A stretch of 64,000 nt of DNA. Origin: JAVBQG01 sp031549185. GTDB taxonomy: Bacteria; Synergistota; Synergistia; Synergistales; Synergistaceae. Shown piece after piece: positions 43,860-52,602 of this stretch; the stretch's first letter is position 1, and each line of letters starts with the position of its first letter. The translations under genes and the position numbers were made by a program. A model generated the notes under the pieces. It was not told where the DNA came from. It saw only the letters and a list, made by a program, of their open reading frames with translations, and did not search any database. Location: NCBI GenBank assembly GCA_031549185.1, contig JAVBQG010000003.1, positions 19,650-83,649 on the forward strand. The letters are read 5' to 3'.

Positions 43860-44723
43860 ATGCGAAAAATCTTACTCCAGCTCGACTCGGATCCACAGCC
43901 TAGCGTTTTCGACGCGATCACGGCGCTCGATTCGGCCGACTGCGTTCTTCTGCGGCATGGCGGCGTTACGCCGGACAACGTCGTTCCGCTCGTCCACGGC
44001 TGTATGTTCACGCGCTCGCCGAAGGAGCTCTCGAACACGGCCATTTTCATCGGCGGTTCCAATATGGAGGCGGCGGAAAAGATCTTGAACGCGGTAAACG
44101 GGACACAGTGGAAACCGCTGAACGTATCGGTGATGTTCGATCCGAACGGCTGCAATACGACGGCAGCCTCGGCGATCTACAATATCGCCTCCAACATAGA
44201 CATCAAGGGCAAAAAACTGACGATCGTCTCGGGAACCGGGCCCGTGGGGCAGAGGGCGGCCGGGTTGGCCGCGAGGCTGGGCGCTCTCGTGACGATCACC
44301 TCGCGGAGCATCGAGAAGGCGGAGGTCGCCGCCTCCGCGATCGAAGAGCGCTTCGGCACGCGCCCGGAGTGCGCCGTCATGCGCGAGGCGAGCGATCTTC
44401 CTCCGATTCTGGACGGAGCCGTGGCGGTTCTCTGTTGTGGAGCGGCGGGGGTGGAACTGATCCCCGAGGCAACCTGGAAGGGACATTCCTCACTGAAGGT
44501 CGTCGCCGACGTGAACGCGGTGCCTCCTTTCGGTCTCGCCGGCACACAGACGCAGTGGTGCGGAGAGAAGGCAGGGGACAAACTCGTGTTCGGGGCGATC
44601 GGCATCGGATGGCTGAAGATGAAGATGCACCATCTTGCGGTTTCCCGGCTCTTCGAATCTCAGGGGCAGGCCTTCGACGCGGAGGGGATCTACGAACTGG
44701 CGTCTGCGGCGATGAGCTCGTAG
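43860..44723 (+). CDS. mtdB: NAD(P)-dependent methylene-tetrahydromethanopterin dehydrogenase
   Basis: MtdB oxidises methylene-H4MPT to methenyl-H4MPT with NAD(P)+ (or the reverse). The 287-residue protein matches bacterial MtdB/MtdA: an N-terminal domain with the L-L-R-H-G-G-V and C-x-F-T-R segments, and a Rossmann domain with the dinucleotide loop G-T-G-P-V-G-Q-R near residue 124. The MtdB assignment over folate-linked MtdA rests on the H4MPT gene context. GAGGTG precedes the ATG. The gene ends 10 bases before the ATP-grasp gene. Confidence 0.88.
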   Translation: MRKILLQLDSDPQPSVFDAITALDSADCVLLRHGGVTPDNVVPLVHGCMFTRSPKELSNTAIFIGGSNMEAAEKILNAVNGTQWKPLNVSVMFDPNGCNTTAASAIYNIASNIDIKGKKLTIVSGTGPVGQRAAGLAARLGALVTITSRSIEKAEVAASAIEERFGTRPECAVMREASDLPPILDGAVAVLCCGAAGVELIPEATWKGHSSLKVVADVNAVPPFGLAGTQTQWCGEKAGDKLVFGAIGIGWLKMKMHHLAVSRLFESQGQAFDAEGIYELASAAMSS

Positions 44724-44733
44724 TCCCTCGCGA

Positions 44734-45831
44734 ATGAAAATTCTCGTAGCGGGAGCGAGCGCCAGGGCGGTGGTCGAGTCGGTGGTGCGCGCCGGCCACG
44801 AAGCCGTGGCGGTGGACATGTTCGGAGACAGGGATCTGCTGAAAATTGCCCCCTGGCAGAGGCTGGTGGACGCGGGTTCGCTTGTTTCCATCGCGTTGGA
44901 CTTCAAGGTGGACGGCATCGTATTCGCCTCCGGGATCGAGAACAGGCCCGACCTGGCAGACGAGCTGAGGTCGAGAGGAGTGCGGGTGTTTGCCCCTGAG
45001 AGCGAGGCGATCCGACGCGCCAGGGACCTGGACGAACTCGCACGGGTTTGCGACCGATGCGGAATCGCTCGCCCCAGGATCGTGTCGCTGTCGCAGGCGA
45101 AGGGCTCTTATCTGGTCAAACCGGCAAAAAGCGGAGCGGGGATCGGCGTTCGCGACTGGGAGGAAGATCCTGCGGCGGTTGGCCCGGACGAGTACCTGCA
45201 GGAAAAGATCGAAGGGGTGCCGTTATCCGCCGTTTTCGTGGCCGACGGAAAAGAGGCGGTTCTCCTCGGCGTCAGCAGGCAGTTTGCCGGGGAGGCGTTT
45301 CTGGGAGCGAAGGATTATGCCTGGTGCGGAAACCTCATGCCCTTCGAGGCGGGACAGGAGAATAAAAAAGGGTTACTTGACGAACTCGGACGGGTTGCGA
45401 CGGCGCTGACGGGCGATTTGAAACTTTCAGGCGCATGTGGGATCGACTTCGTGCTGTGTGGCGAGACGCCCTGGCTGCTGGAGATAAACCCGCGTATCTG
45501 CGCCTCTTTCGAACTGGTGGAGATGCTCCGAGACGTCAATATTTTCGATCTGCATCTGAAAGCGTTGAATGGCAGATTGCCCGAAGAGCCGCCCGGATTG
45601 CTGGACGGGCCGTTTCGCGGCAAGGGCATCGTGTATGCCCCCAGCGACATGACCGCCCCGGACACCGGGAGCTGGCTCGGGACAAATCGGCACGACATCC
45701 CGCAGGCAAATTCGCCCTTGCCGGAAGGGTTGCCGATCTGTACGCTTATCTCGCCTCCGATGAACGACGGCTTCGCCGTCGTCGAGTATCTGTGTGCGGA
45801 AGCACGCAGAGTGTGGGGAGAGTGCGTTTGA
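44734..45831 (+). CDS. ATP-grasp ligase of the H4MPT/methanofuran cluster
   Basis: A 365-residue ATP-grasp enzyme. An N-terminal pre-ATP domain begins with K-I-L-V-A-G-A-S-A-R-A; the ATP-grasp core shows the nucleotide Lys in Y-L-V-K-P-A-K-S-G-A-G near residue 127 and the metal site L-L-E-I-N-P-R near residue 252. Similar proteins accompany H4MPT genes in methylotrophs, and the archaeal relative MfnD joins glutamate to tyramine in methanofuran synthesis. A ligase acting on the methanofuran-type cofactor is therefore likely; the substrate is inferred. Its stop overlaps fwdD (TGATG). Confidence 0.75.
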   Translation: MKILVAGASARAVVESVVRAGHEAVAVDMFGDRDLLKIAPWQRLVDAGSLVSIALDFKVDGIVFASGIENRPDLADELRSRGVRVFAPESEAIRRARDLDELARVCDRCGIARPRIVSLSQAKGSYLVKPAKSGAGIGVRDWEEDPAAVGPDEYLQEKIEGVPLSAVFVADGKEAVLLGVSRQFAGEAFLGAKDYAWCGNLMPFEAGQENKKGLLDELGRVATALTGDLKLSGACGIDFVLCGETPWLLEINPRICASFELVEMLRDVNIFDLHLKALNGRLPEEPPGLLDGPFRGKGIVYAPSDMTAPDTGSWLGTNRHDIPQANSPLPEGLPICTLISPPMNDGFAVVEYLCAEARRVWGECV

Positions 45832-46178
45832 TGGGTTATCTTTTTATTTCCGGCAGGACGATCGATCAGGCCAAGGGAATGCACATGGGGAAACACACGG
45901 ACTTTTACGACAGAGCCGTTTCGATGGTCGAGATGAACGAGAAGGATATGGAGGAAGAGGAATTCTCCGAGGGAGATGCCGTCCTGCTTGCCTCTCGCTG
46001 GGGGGAAGCCGGTGGTTGGGTAAAGAGAGCCGATATTCCCCGCGGTATGATCTTCGTCCCCATGGGACCCGTAGCGAACGCGGTATCGGGTGTCGACACG
46101 GAGGGTACGGGAATGCCGCTTTTTAAGGGTTTCTCGGTGGAAGTGAGAAAAGTGAAGAACGATGGAACGGCCGCTTGA
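45831..46178 (+). CDS. fwdD: Formylmethanofuran dehydrogenase subunit D (molybdopterin-binding)
   Basis: A 115-residue protein matching FwdD/FmdD, the small subunit that completes the bis-molybdopterin guanine dinucleotide site of formylmethanofuran dehydrogenase. Signatures are S-G-R-T-I-x-Q near the start, F-S-E-G-D-A-V, and the M-G-P-x-A-N-x-V segment near residue 82 with a G-x-P-x-F-K-G end. ATG overlaps the upstream stop, and fwdB starts 17 bases before its own stop. Hydrolytic Fhc complexes of methylotrophs have no such subunit, so its presence points to a redox enzyme. Confidence 0.88.
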   Translation: MGYLFISGRTIDQAKGMHMGKHTDFYDRAVSMVEMNEKDMEEEEFSEGDAVLLASRWGEAGGWVKRADIPRGMIFVPMGPVANAVSGVDTEGTGMPLFKGFSVEVRKVKNDGTAA

Positions 46179-47460
46179 CCAGAACAATTTGAAGACGGAG
46201 AACAACGTGGTGTGCACGTTCTGCGGGTGTCTGTGCGACGACATTTCCGTGGATGTGGACACGGCCGAAAATAAAATTGCCAAGATACGCGGCGCCTGTT
46301 CGAACGGGCGCACGATGTTCGAAAACTACAACGCGGAGCCCCTGCTGCCGAAATTGGACGGCGAGGAGATCCCTTGGGACGAGGCGATCCGCGTCGCCGC
46401 GGATATTCTGAAAAAGGCCCGAAGCCCCCTGATATACGGTTTCAGCTCCTCCAGCAGCGAGGCGCAGCGGATCGCCGTGCGCCTCGGCGACGTGCTGGGC
46501 GCCACGATGGACACGACCTCCTCCGTCTGCCACGGCCCCACGGGGCTTGCGATGCAGGCGGTCGGGGAGTCGAGCTGCACGCTGGGCGAGGTGAGGAACA
46601 GGGGCGATCTGCTGCTCTTCTGGGGTTGCAACCCCGCCGCCTCGCACAGCCGGCACTTTGCCCGCTATTCGCTGATGCCGAAGGGCCGCTACGTGCAGGA
46701 GGGGCGATCCCAGAGAAGAACGATCGTCGTGGATGTCCGGCCGACGCAGTCGACGAAGGCGTGCGATCTCTTTCTGCAGGTGGAGCAGGGGACGGACTTC
46801 GATGTATTGCACGCCCTGCGCTATATTCTGAAAGGCGGCACGGTCAGAAAGCCGGTCGGCGGTGTGGCGCCGGAGCTGCTGAGCCAGCTCGTCCGGGAGA
46901 TGAAGAGCTGCCGGTACGGTGTGGCCTTCATGGGCATGGGGCTGACCATGACGCGCGGACGAGACATGAACGTTCGCGAGCTCTTCTCGCTGATCACCGA
47001 CCTCAACGCCCATACGCGCTTCTCGGTCATCCCCATGAGGGGGCACGGCAACGTGACCGGGGCCGACCAGGTGTTCACGTGGCAGATCGGCTTCCCGTTC
47101 GCGGTCAACCTGTCGCGCGGCTACCCGCGCTACGGGCCGGGGGAGTTCACGGCAGTGGACATGATGGCGAACCGCGAGGCGGACGCCGCCCTGATCCTGT
47201 CGTCCGACCCGGGCGCCCACTTTCCACGCGGGGCCGCGGAATATATGAAAAAAATCCCCACGATCGTGATGGATCCGGAGGAGAGCCTCTCCACCGATAT
47301 GGCGAAGCTCTGGTTTCCCGTGGCCAAGTACGGCATCGACTGTCCGGGGACGGCCTACCGCATGGATACGATACCGGTCTTCGCGAGGGCGTTCATGCAG
47401 GCCCGCCGCCTGTCGGACGAAGAGGTTCTGAAACACATCGTCGAGGAGGTTTCAAGATGA
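46162..47460 (+). CDS. fwdB: Formylmethanofuran dehydrogenase subunit B, redox-type
   Basis: FwdB is the tungsten/molybdenum subunit that reduces CO2 to formate (or the reverse). The 432-residue protein has a [4Fe-4S] motif C18-x2-C21-x3-C25-x20-C46 and the metal-ligand Cys123 in S-S-V-C-H-G-P, and W-G-C-N-P near residue 152. In Methylobacterium FhcB these residues are lost and the enzyme only hydrolyses. The residue at 123 is a TGC codon, not TGA. It overlaps fwdD by 17 bases and fwdA by 4. Partner electron carriers (FwdE/F/G) are not in the window. Confidence 0.92.
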   Translation: MERPLDQNNLKTENNVVCTFCGCLCDDISVDVDTAENKIAKIRGACSNGRTMFENYNAEPLLPKLDGEEIPWDEAIRVAADILKKARSPLIYGFSSSSSEAQRIAVRLGDVLGATMDTTSSVCHGPTGLAMQAVGESSCTLGEVRNRGDLLLFWGCNPAASHSRHFARYSLMPKGRYVQEGRSQRRTIVVDVRPTQSTKACDLFLQVEQGTDFDVLHALRYILKGGTVRKPVGGVAPELLSQLVREMKSCRYGVAFMGMGLTMTRGRDMNVRELFSLITDLNAHTRFSVIPMRGHGNVTGADQVFTWQIGFPFAVNLSRGYPRYGPGEFTAVDMMANREADAALILSSDPGAHFPRGAAEYMKKIPTIVMDPEESLSTDMAKLWFPVAKYGIDCPGTAYRMDTIPVFARAFMQARRLSDEEVLKHIVEEVSR

Positions 47461-49157
47461 GCTCGATGAGCCGGGCGAAGGGCAAGACACTGGGAATCCT
47501 GAACGGGGCGGTCTACGACCCGGCGAACCGGGTCGACGGCGTCACGGGCGACGTCTGGATCCGGGACGGCGCCGTCGTGGCCGCGGGAGATTTGAGCGCG
47601 GACGAAAAAAGAGACGCCGAGACCATCGACGCGAGCGGCTGCTGGGTGTTGCCCGGCGGGGTCGACATCCACGCGCATATCGCGGGGAAGGCGAACACGG
47701 GGCGCAAGCTCTGTCCCGGCGATCACCGGGAGCGCACGCTTTCACGCAGGGGGAACCTGCGGTCGGGCAGCGGTTTCACCACCCCGACGACCTACATGAC
47801 GGCATACCTGTACGCGCAGATGGGCTACACGACGGCCGTCGAGGCGGCGTCCTCGCCGATCGGGGCGCGCCACGCGCACGAGGAGTTTCAAGACATGCCG
47901 ATCCTCGACAAGGCCATGCTGATCGTCTTCGGCAACAACGAGTTCGTGCTCGACTGTCTCGCGAAGGGCGAACCGGAGGTCGCGCGCCACTATATATCGT
48001 GGATGATGGACGCGGTCGGCGGATACGCCATCAAGGCCGTCAACCCGGGCGGCGTGGACGACTGGAAGTGGGGTGGAAACCTCCACAGAATCGACGATAA
48101 ACTGAAGGCCTTCGACACGACGCCGCGCAAAATCATCTCGTTCCTCGCCGAGACCGCCGACCTGCTGGGCATGCCGCACCCGCTGCACCTGCACGGCTTG
48201 AACCTCGGGACGCCGGAGAGCGCGGGGACGACGATCGAGATCATGGACGCCTTCGAGGGGCACAGGGGGCACCTCTGCCATCTGCAGTTCCTGGGCTATC
48301 AACCTACGAAGAGTGGCGGACTCGCCTCCGGGGCGGTCGCGCTGGTGGAGGCGCTGAAGAGGTATCCCAACCTGACCGTCGACGTGGGGCAGATCATCTT
48401 CGGCAACGCGACGACGATGACGGGGGACGCCCCGCTCGAGTACCACATACACCAGCTGACGCACCGGAAGTGGTGCAGCACGGACATGGAGAACGAGTCC
48501 GGCAGCGGCGTCGTCCCCCTCGAATACAAACGAAAGTCGAGGGACGGGGCGGTGCAGTGGATCACGGGGATGGAACTCTTCATGCTGCTCGACGATCCGT
48601 GGAAGCTCTGCCTCACGACGGATCACCCAAACGCGGGGCCGTTCTTCTGTTACCCACAGGTGATCAAGTTGCTGATGGATAAAAACTATCGCGACGAGAC
48701 GGTTAAATCTCTCAATGTCTCGGCGACGAAGAACAGCCTGCTGAACGACACAGGCAGGGAGTACTCGCTCTACGAGATCGCCATTGTCACGCGCGCCGCG
48801 CCCGCGAAGATCCTCGGCCTTGCGAAAAAAGGGCACCTCGGCCCGGGGGCGGACGGGGACGTGGCGGTCTACAACCCCGCACAGCAGGGGAAACGGGCCT
48901 GCTACTGCGCCAACTGTTCGCGGTGCAGCCGCATGCTCGACGTCGCCGCCTGGACCGTCAAAGGCGGAGAGGTCGTCGTGAAGGACGGGCAGGTCGTGAA
49001 GGAGCCCGAGGGCGAGGTTTTCACCATCGCCCCGGCGTACGATTCGTCCGTCGAGGGGAGAATCCGGGATTTTTTCAGGGATTACTACTCGCTGAGCTAC
49101 GAGAACTACCCGATCGCGGAGCTCCCCGGGAAAAGGGTGATCCCGTGCAGCCCGTGA
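47457..49157 (+). CDS. fwdA: Formylmethanofuran dehydrogenase subunit A (formyl transfer), with extra Cys cluster
   Basis: FwdA is an amidohydrolase with a dinuclear zinc centre that joins formate to methanofuran. The 566-residue protein keeps the metal ligands: H72-A-H74, the carbamylated Lys193 (A-I-K-A-V-N-P-G), His residues in H-P-L-H-L-H-G-L-N and H-R-G-H-L-C-H, and catalytic Asp389 in T-T-D-H-P-N-A-G. Near the C-terminus it has C482-x-C484-x2-C487-x2-C490, which I do not know from archaeal FwdA or FhcA and which could hold a metal or Fe-S cluster. GAGGAGG lies 7 bases before the ATG. Confidence 0.93.
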   Translation: MSSMSRAKGKTLGILNGAVYDPANRVDGVTGDVWIRDGAVVAAGDLSADEKRDAETIDASGCWVLPGGVDIHAHIAGKANTGRKLCPGDHRERTLSRRGNLRSGSGFTTPTTYMTAYLYAQMGYTTAVEAASSPIGARHAHEEFQDMPILDKAMLIVFGNNEFVLDCLAKGEPEVARHYISWMMDAVGGYAIKAVNPGGVDDWKWGGNLHRIDDKLKAFDTTPRKIISFLAETADLLGMPHPLHLHGLNLGTPESAGTTIEIMDAFEGHRGHLCHLQFLGYQPTKSGGLASGAVALVEALKRYPNLTVDVGQIIFGNATTMTGDAPLEYHIHQLTHRKWCSTDMENESGSGVVPLEYKRKSRDGAVQWITGMELFMLLDDPWKLCLTTDHPNAGPFFCYPQVIKLLMDKNYRDETVKSLNVSATKNSLLNDTGREYSLYEIAIVTRAAPAKILGLAKKGHLGPGADGDVAVYNPAQQGKRACYCANCSRCSRMLDVAAWTVKGGEVVVKDGQVVKEPEGEVFTIAPAYDSSVEGRIRDFFRDYYSLSYENYPIAELPGKRVIPCSP

Positions 49158-49699
49158 ACACTGACAAGCCTGCGGTTGCCTGGGCGATCACGGGGGCGGG
49201 GCACTTTCTCGCCGAGTGCATTGCGTTGATCGAGGGGCTGCGCGCAAGGGCGGATATCGACGTTTACCTCTCCCGCGCGGCTGCGGAGGTCGTGCCGATG
49301 TACGGGCTCGAAGCGCGCCTGCGCGAAGCCTGTCGCGCGACGATCCGCGAGACGGGACACAGCTTTCCCGTCGCCGGAAGATTCTCCGTCGGCGCATACG
49401 GGGCGCTTGTCGTCGCGCCCGCCACGGGCAACACGGTGAGCAAGTTCGTGATGGGGATCGCCGACACGCTCGTCTCCAGCCTCTTCGCGCAGGCGGGCAA
49501 GAGCCGCGTGCCGATCTGCGTGTTGCCGACGGACGTCGCGGAGGAGGTCCTGTCGCCCGCGCCGAACGGGCAGCTGGTGCGGGTCTTTCCCAGATCTCTC
49601 GACCTTCGTCAGACCGAGGAGCTCGAAGGCATGGAGGGCGTCGCCCTCGTTCGCTCGCCGGAGGCGTTGCGCGAATGGCTGGCGGAATTTTTTTCGTAA
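49145..49699 (+). CDS. Flavoprotein, AfpA/dihydromethanopterin reductase-like
   Basis: A 184-residue flavodoxin-like protein of the HFCD/UbiX superfamily: W-A-I-T-G-A-G at the start for FMN, V-V-A-P-A-T-G-N-T-V-S-K-F near residue 83, and V-L-P-T-D near residue 128. Related archaeal flavoproteins (AfpA, DmrX-type) reduce dihydromethanopterin in the last step of H4MPT synthesis and occur in methylotroph H4MPT clusters. Start GTG 49145 overlaps the fwdA end; GTG 49154 is possible. The DHPS-like gene starts inside its 3' end. Confidence 0.75.
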   Translation: MQPVNTDKPAVAWAITGAGHFLAECIALIEGLRARADIDVYLSRAAAEVVPMYGLEARLREACRATIRETGHSFPVAGRFSVGAYGALVVAPATGNTVSKFVMGIADTLVSSLFAQAGKSRVPICVLPTDVAEEVLSPAPNGQLVRVFPRSLDLRQTEELEGMEGVALVRSPEALREWLAEFFS

Positions 49700-51018
49700 C
49701 GGGGCGCCTCGCCGCCCCTTCATTGGAGCAGGTGTTGAGAGGCGTTGCCGAGCGAGGCGGACCTGTCTGCGAGGCGCTGGAGTTGCCAATCTCGGTCGCG
49801 GCCCTGATGACGCCCTCTTGGGCGCTCGCGAGAATCGAGGGTATGAAACTTCGGGATAAGCCGGAGAAGATCGTGATGCCCGGCCGTGTCTCGGGAGACC
49901 TGCGCGCCATGGGGAGCGCGCTCGGCGTTCCCGTCGAACGCGGTCCCGAGGACCTCTGGGACATCCCTGCCTGGCTTGGCCTTGAAGGAAATGAATCGGA
50001 ATTGCCCGACGTTATCGGGCGGCCGAAGATTGTGGCGGAGATCGTGGACGCCTGGAGGATGTCTCCGGCGGCGGTTCTGGAGCGGGCAGAGGCCTTTCGA
50101 CGCGACGGGGCCGATTTCGTCGATCTCGGAGGCAGCCCTGACGCCGGTATTCCCGACATAACGGAGAAGGTGGGGCTTCTCAAAAAAAACGATTTCAAGG
50201 TGAGCGTCGATACGTTTCACGCGGAGACGATGATCGCAGCGTGCGACGCGGGGGCCGACATGCTCCTGAGCGTGAACTCGTCAAACCTGGAGCTGCTCGA
50301 TCGAATCAAATGCCCTCTCGTCGTGATCCCCGATTTCGACGACGAAGGGCACCTGGACTCCCTCGAAAAGAACGTCGAGGCGGTGCGGCGCGCTGGGCGG
50401 ACCGCGATCGCGGATCCGATTCTGGCGCCTCCCCTCATGGGTTTCGTTACATCGCTCTGCCGCTTTCTGGAGTATCGATCCCGGTACCCGGAGGTTCCGA
50501 TGCTCATGGGGGCGGGGAACGTGACGGAGCTTCTGGAGGCGGACAGCACGGGCGTCAACGCACTGCTGGCCGCCTGCCTCTATGAGACGGGGGTCGACTA
50601 CGTTCTGACGACCGAGGTCGCCGAGTGGGCGCGCGGGACCGTGCGCGAGCTGTCGCTGGCCTGTCGGATTATGGCGACGGCCGGAGCGCGGAACTCCCTG
50701 CCCAGGCGCATATCGAGGGGCCTGCGCCCTCTGAAGGCGCAGGGATCGAAGTATGGGATCGAAACGCTGCGGCGAATGTGCGCCGGCGTGACTGACGACA
50801 ACTGGAGGATCTTCGTCGCGGAGGGCCGGATCTGCGCGTTCAACAAGGGGCATTTTTTGTGCGGGGAGGGAGCGGGGGAGATCTTTGCCGCGATGGAAGT
50901 CGGCGACCCGCCGCACGCCTTCTACCTCGGGCGGGAGCTGCAGAAAGCGGCGATCGCGCTTGAACTGGGGCGGGATTACGTGCAGGACAACCCACTCACT
51001 TGGGGGGTGCTCTCGTGA
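49675..51018 (+). CDS. Dihydropteroate synthase-related protein of H4MPT synthesis
   Basis: A 447-residue protein of the DHPS-like family found in methanogens and H4MPT-containing bacteria. An N-terminal domain opens with F-V-T-G-R-L-A-A-P and carries a flavin-protein-like fold; from about residue 130 a TIM-barrel has the pterin-binding motifs G-A-D-F-V-D-L-G-G-S near residue 145 and V-S-V-D-T-F. It presumably joins a pterin to the arylamine moiety, in place of folate-type DHPS; archaeal data point to beta-RFA-P as acceptor. ATG 49675 is chosen for GGAGG 10 bases upstream; the gene overlaps its neighbours on both sides. Confidence 0.82.
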   Translation: MAGGIFFVTGRLAAPSLEQVLRGVAERGGPVCEALELPISVAALMTPSWALARIEGMKLRDKPEKIVMPGRVSGDLRAMGSALGVPVERGPEDLWDIPAWLGLEGNESELPDVIGRPKIVAEIVDAWRMSPAAVLERAEAFRRDGADFVDLGGSPDAGIPDITEKVGLLKKNDFKVSVDTFHAETMIAACDAGADMLLSVNSSNLELLDRIKCPLVVIPDFDDEGHLDSLEKNVEAVRRAGRTAIADPILAPPLMGFVTSLCRFLEYRSRYPEVPMLMGAGNVTELLEADSTGVNALLAACLYETGVDYVLTTEVAEWARGTVRELSLACRIMATAGARNSLPRRISRGLRPLKAQGSKYGIETLRRMCAGVTDDNWRIFVAEGRICAFNKGHFLCGEGAGEIFAAMEVGDPPHAFYLGRELQKAAIALELGRDYVQDNPLTWGVLS

Positions 51019-51578
51019 TCCTGGAGGCGATTCTGGGCGTCCGTGATCCGGCGAGCGAGGCCGGGGTCCGCTTCGCCCCGATGGGGGCGAGCGTCTCGGA
51101 AGGCGAACCCCCAAGTCGCGTTTTGCTGCGCCCCTTCGCCTCCAGCCGGACGGGCGCGCTGTTGTTGCGGGAGGGGCGGGGTGTCCTGAATTTCACGGAC
51201 GACGTCTTTCTGTTCGCGCAGACCGCGTTGACGGACGAAATCCCTCCCACTATCGGGCTCGCTCTGGGCGGCGCGTGCGCGTGGTGGGAGATCGAGGTCG
51301 CGGATGCGGACCAAAAGAGTACAATGGACGGGGGGGGCGCGGCGCGGTGGCTGATTCGGTGCCGGGTTCTCGAGCGACGTTCGATACGATCTTTTGCGCC
51401 GTTCAACAGAGGCCGAAACGCCGTGCTGGAAGCAGCGATCCTGGCGACGAGGGCGCATCTGGAAAATTTCGACCGGTCGATTCTGCCCGCGAAGATCAAC
51501 GAGCTGCACGAGATCGTCTCCAAGACGGGAGGAGAACGGGAGATTGCCGCATTCGACCTCATTCGATCGAAACTGTGA
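51015..51578 (+). CDS. DUF447-type flavin-reductase-fold protein
   Basis: A 187-residue protein resembling DUF447, a family with a flavin-reductase-like barrel that is encoded beside beta-RFAP synthase in methanogens and methylotrophs. Seen features are V-I-L-E-A-I-L near the start, R-P-F, an N-F-T-D-D segment and, near residue 120, R-S-x-x-P-F-N-R-G-R-N-A-V-L-E-A. GTG 51015 overlaps the upstream stop (GTGA), with GGGGGGTG 5 bases before. A redox role in H4MPT synthesis is inferred from context. Confidence 0.68.
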   Translation: MILEAILGVRDPASEAGVRFAPMGASVSEGEPPSRVLLRPFASSRTGALLLREGRGVLNFTDDVFLFAQTALTDEIPPTIGLALGGACAWWEIEVADADQKSTMDGGGAARWLIRCRVLERRSIRSFAPFNRGRNAVLEAAILATRAHLENFDRSILPAKINELHEIVSKTGGEREIAAFDLIRSKL

Positions 51579-51594
51579 CGGACGCTTCGCCGAA

Positions 51595-52602
51595 GTGACG
51601 GTGCGCTCCGCTGCCCGTCTGCACTTCGGCTTCCTGGATGTGACGGGGGGCCTGGGACGAAAATTCGGGAGCCTCGGCCTCTCCATCTCGGCCCCCAGGA
51701 TACAGGTGAGGGCGCGAAGGTCGGACGAGCTCGATGTCTCCGGCGCGGACGACGAGGCGCGCAAGGCGGCGCTCTTGTACGCGGAGCGGTTTTATGCGCA
51801 CCCTGAGATCGCGGAGATGCTGAAAGTTGCCCGACACAAGGCGCGCATCTACCTCGACCGGACGATTCCCTCTCACTCGGGGCTCGGCTCCGGCACGCAG
51901 CTTGCGCTCTGTGTCGTCACGATCCTCTGCCGGCTCCACGGCATCGACCGTTCAGTGGGCGGCGCGGCCTTGATCGTACGCCGCGGTCTGCGCTCCGGGA
52001 TCGGGATCGAGTCGTTCAAAAGCGGCGGTTTTATCGTCGACGGAGGTGGCGGCAACGGCGAGGACGAGACGCCGCTGACGCTCTTCCGGCACAATTTTCC
52101 GAAGGACTGGCGTGTCGTTCTCGTCTTTCCCCCGGGGGGCCAGGGGCTGAGCGGCAATGACGAGAAACGCGCGTTCGCCGGTATCGAGCCGGACTCCGTT
52201 TCGTCGGGGGAGATCTGTCGCCTTGTTCTGATGAAGCTCCTGCCGGGCCTTCTTGAGCGAAAACTGGAGGACTTCGGAGGCGCGATCGAGCGAATCCAGC
52301 GCATCACAGGCGAGAGCTTTGCCGGTGCGCAATCGGGGCCTTACGCCTCGCCCCTCGCGGAGGGTATCTTCGCGAAGATGAGGCAGCTTGGCGCGCGCGG
52401 CATGGGACAGAGCTCGTGGGGGCCGGTCCTCTATGGTTTTACGCGCGACCGCTTGGCGGCGCGCGAGGTGGCTGCTGGATTGAGAAAATATTTCCCCGAC
52501 GTCGCCGCAAAAGTTGTATCGGGACGCAACATCGGCGCACGGGTAAAATTAGAAACGCGCATGACGGGATGTGAGAGAAATGGATTCCACGAACTCCGGT
52601 GA
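51595..52602 (+). CDS. Beta-ribofuranosylaminobenzene 5'-phosphate synthase
   Basis: Beta-RFAP synthase joins PRPP and 4-hydroxybenzoate (or aminobenzoate) with loss of CO2, the first committed step of methanopterin synthesis and a marker for H4MPT organisms. The 335-residue GHMP-kinase-like protein has R-L-H-F-G-F-L-D at its start, the G-L-G-S-G-T-Q-L-A-L nucleotide loop near residue 100 and G-M-G-Q-S-S-W-G-P near residue 268. The start codon is GTG 51595 or 51601; no strong ribosome site is seen, which suggests coupling to the gene 16 bases upstream. Confidence 0.9.
   Translation: MTVRSAARLHFGFLDVTGGLGRKFGSLGLSISAPRIQVRARRSDELDVSGADDEARKAALLYAERFYAHPEIAEMLKVARHKARIYLDRTIPSHSGLGSGTQLALCVVTILCRLHGIDRSVGGAALIVRRGLRSGIGIESFKSGGFIVDGGGGNGEDETPLTLFRHNFPKDWRVVLVFPPGGQGLSGNDEKRAFAGIEPDSVSSGEICRLVLMKLLPGLLERKLEDFGGAIERIQRITGESFAGAQSGPYASPLAEGIFAKMRQLGARGMGQSSWGPVLYGFTRDRLAAREVAAGLRKYFPDVAAKVVSGRNIGARVKLETRMTGCERNGFHELR

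Noticed and set aside
42539..44155. Minus-strand frame of 538 codons opposite the DUF2193-like gene and mtdB
   Set aside because: It spans a real intergenic hairpin and overlaps two recognised genes; composition is that of antisense translation.
46521..46531. Possible selenocysteine in FwdB
   Set aside because: The metal-ligand codon 123 is TGC and no in-frame TGA occurs in the fwd genes, although some methanogens use Sec here.
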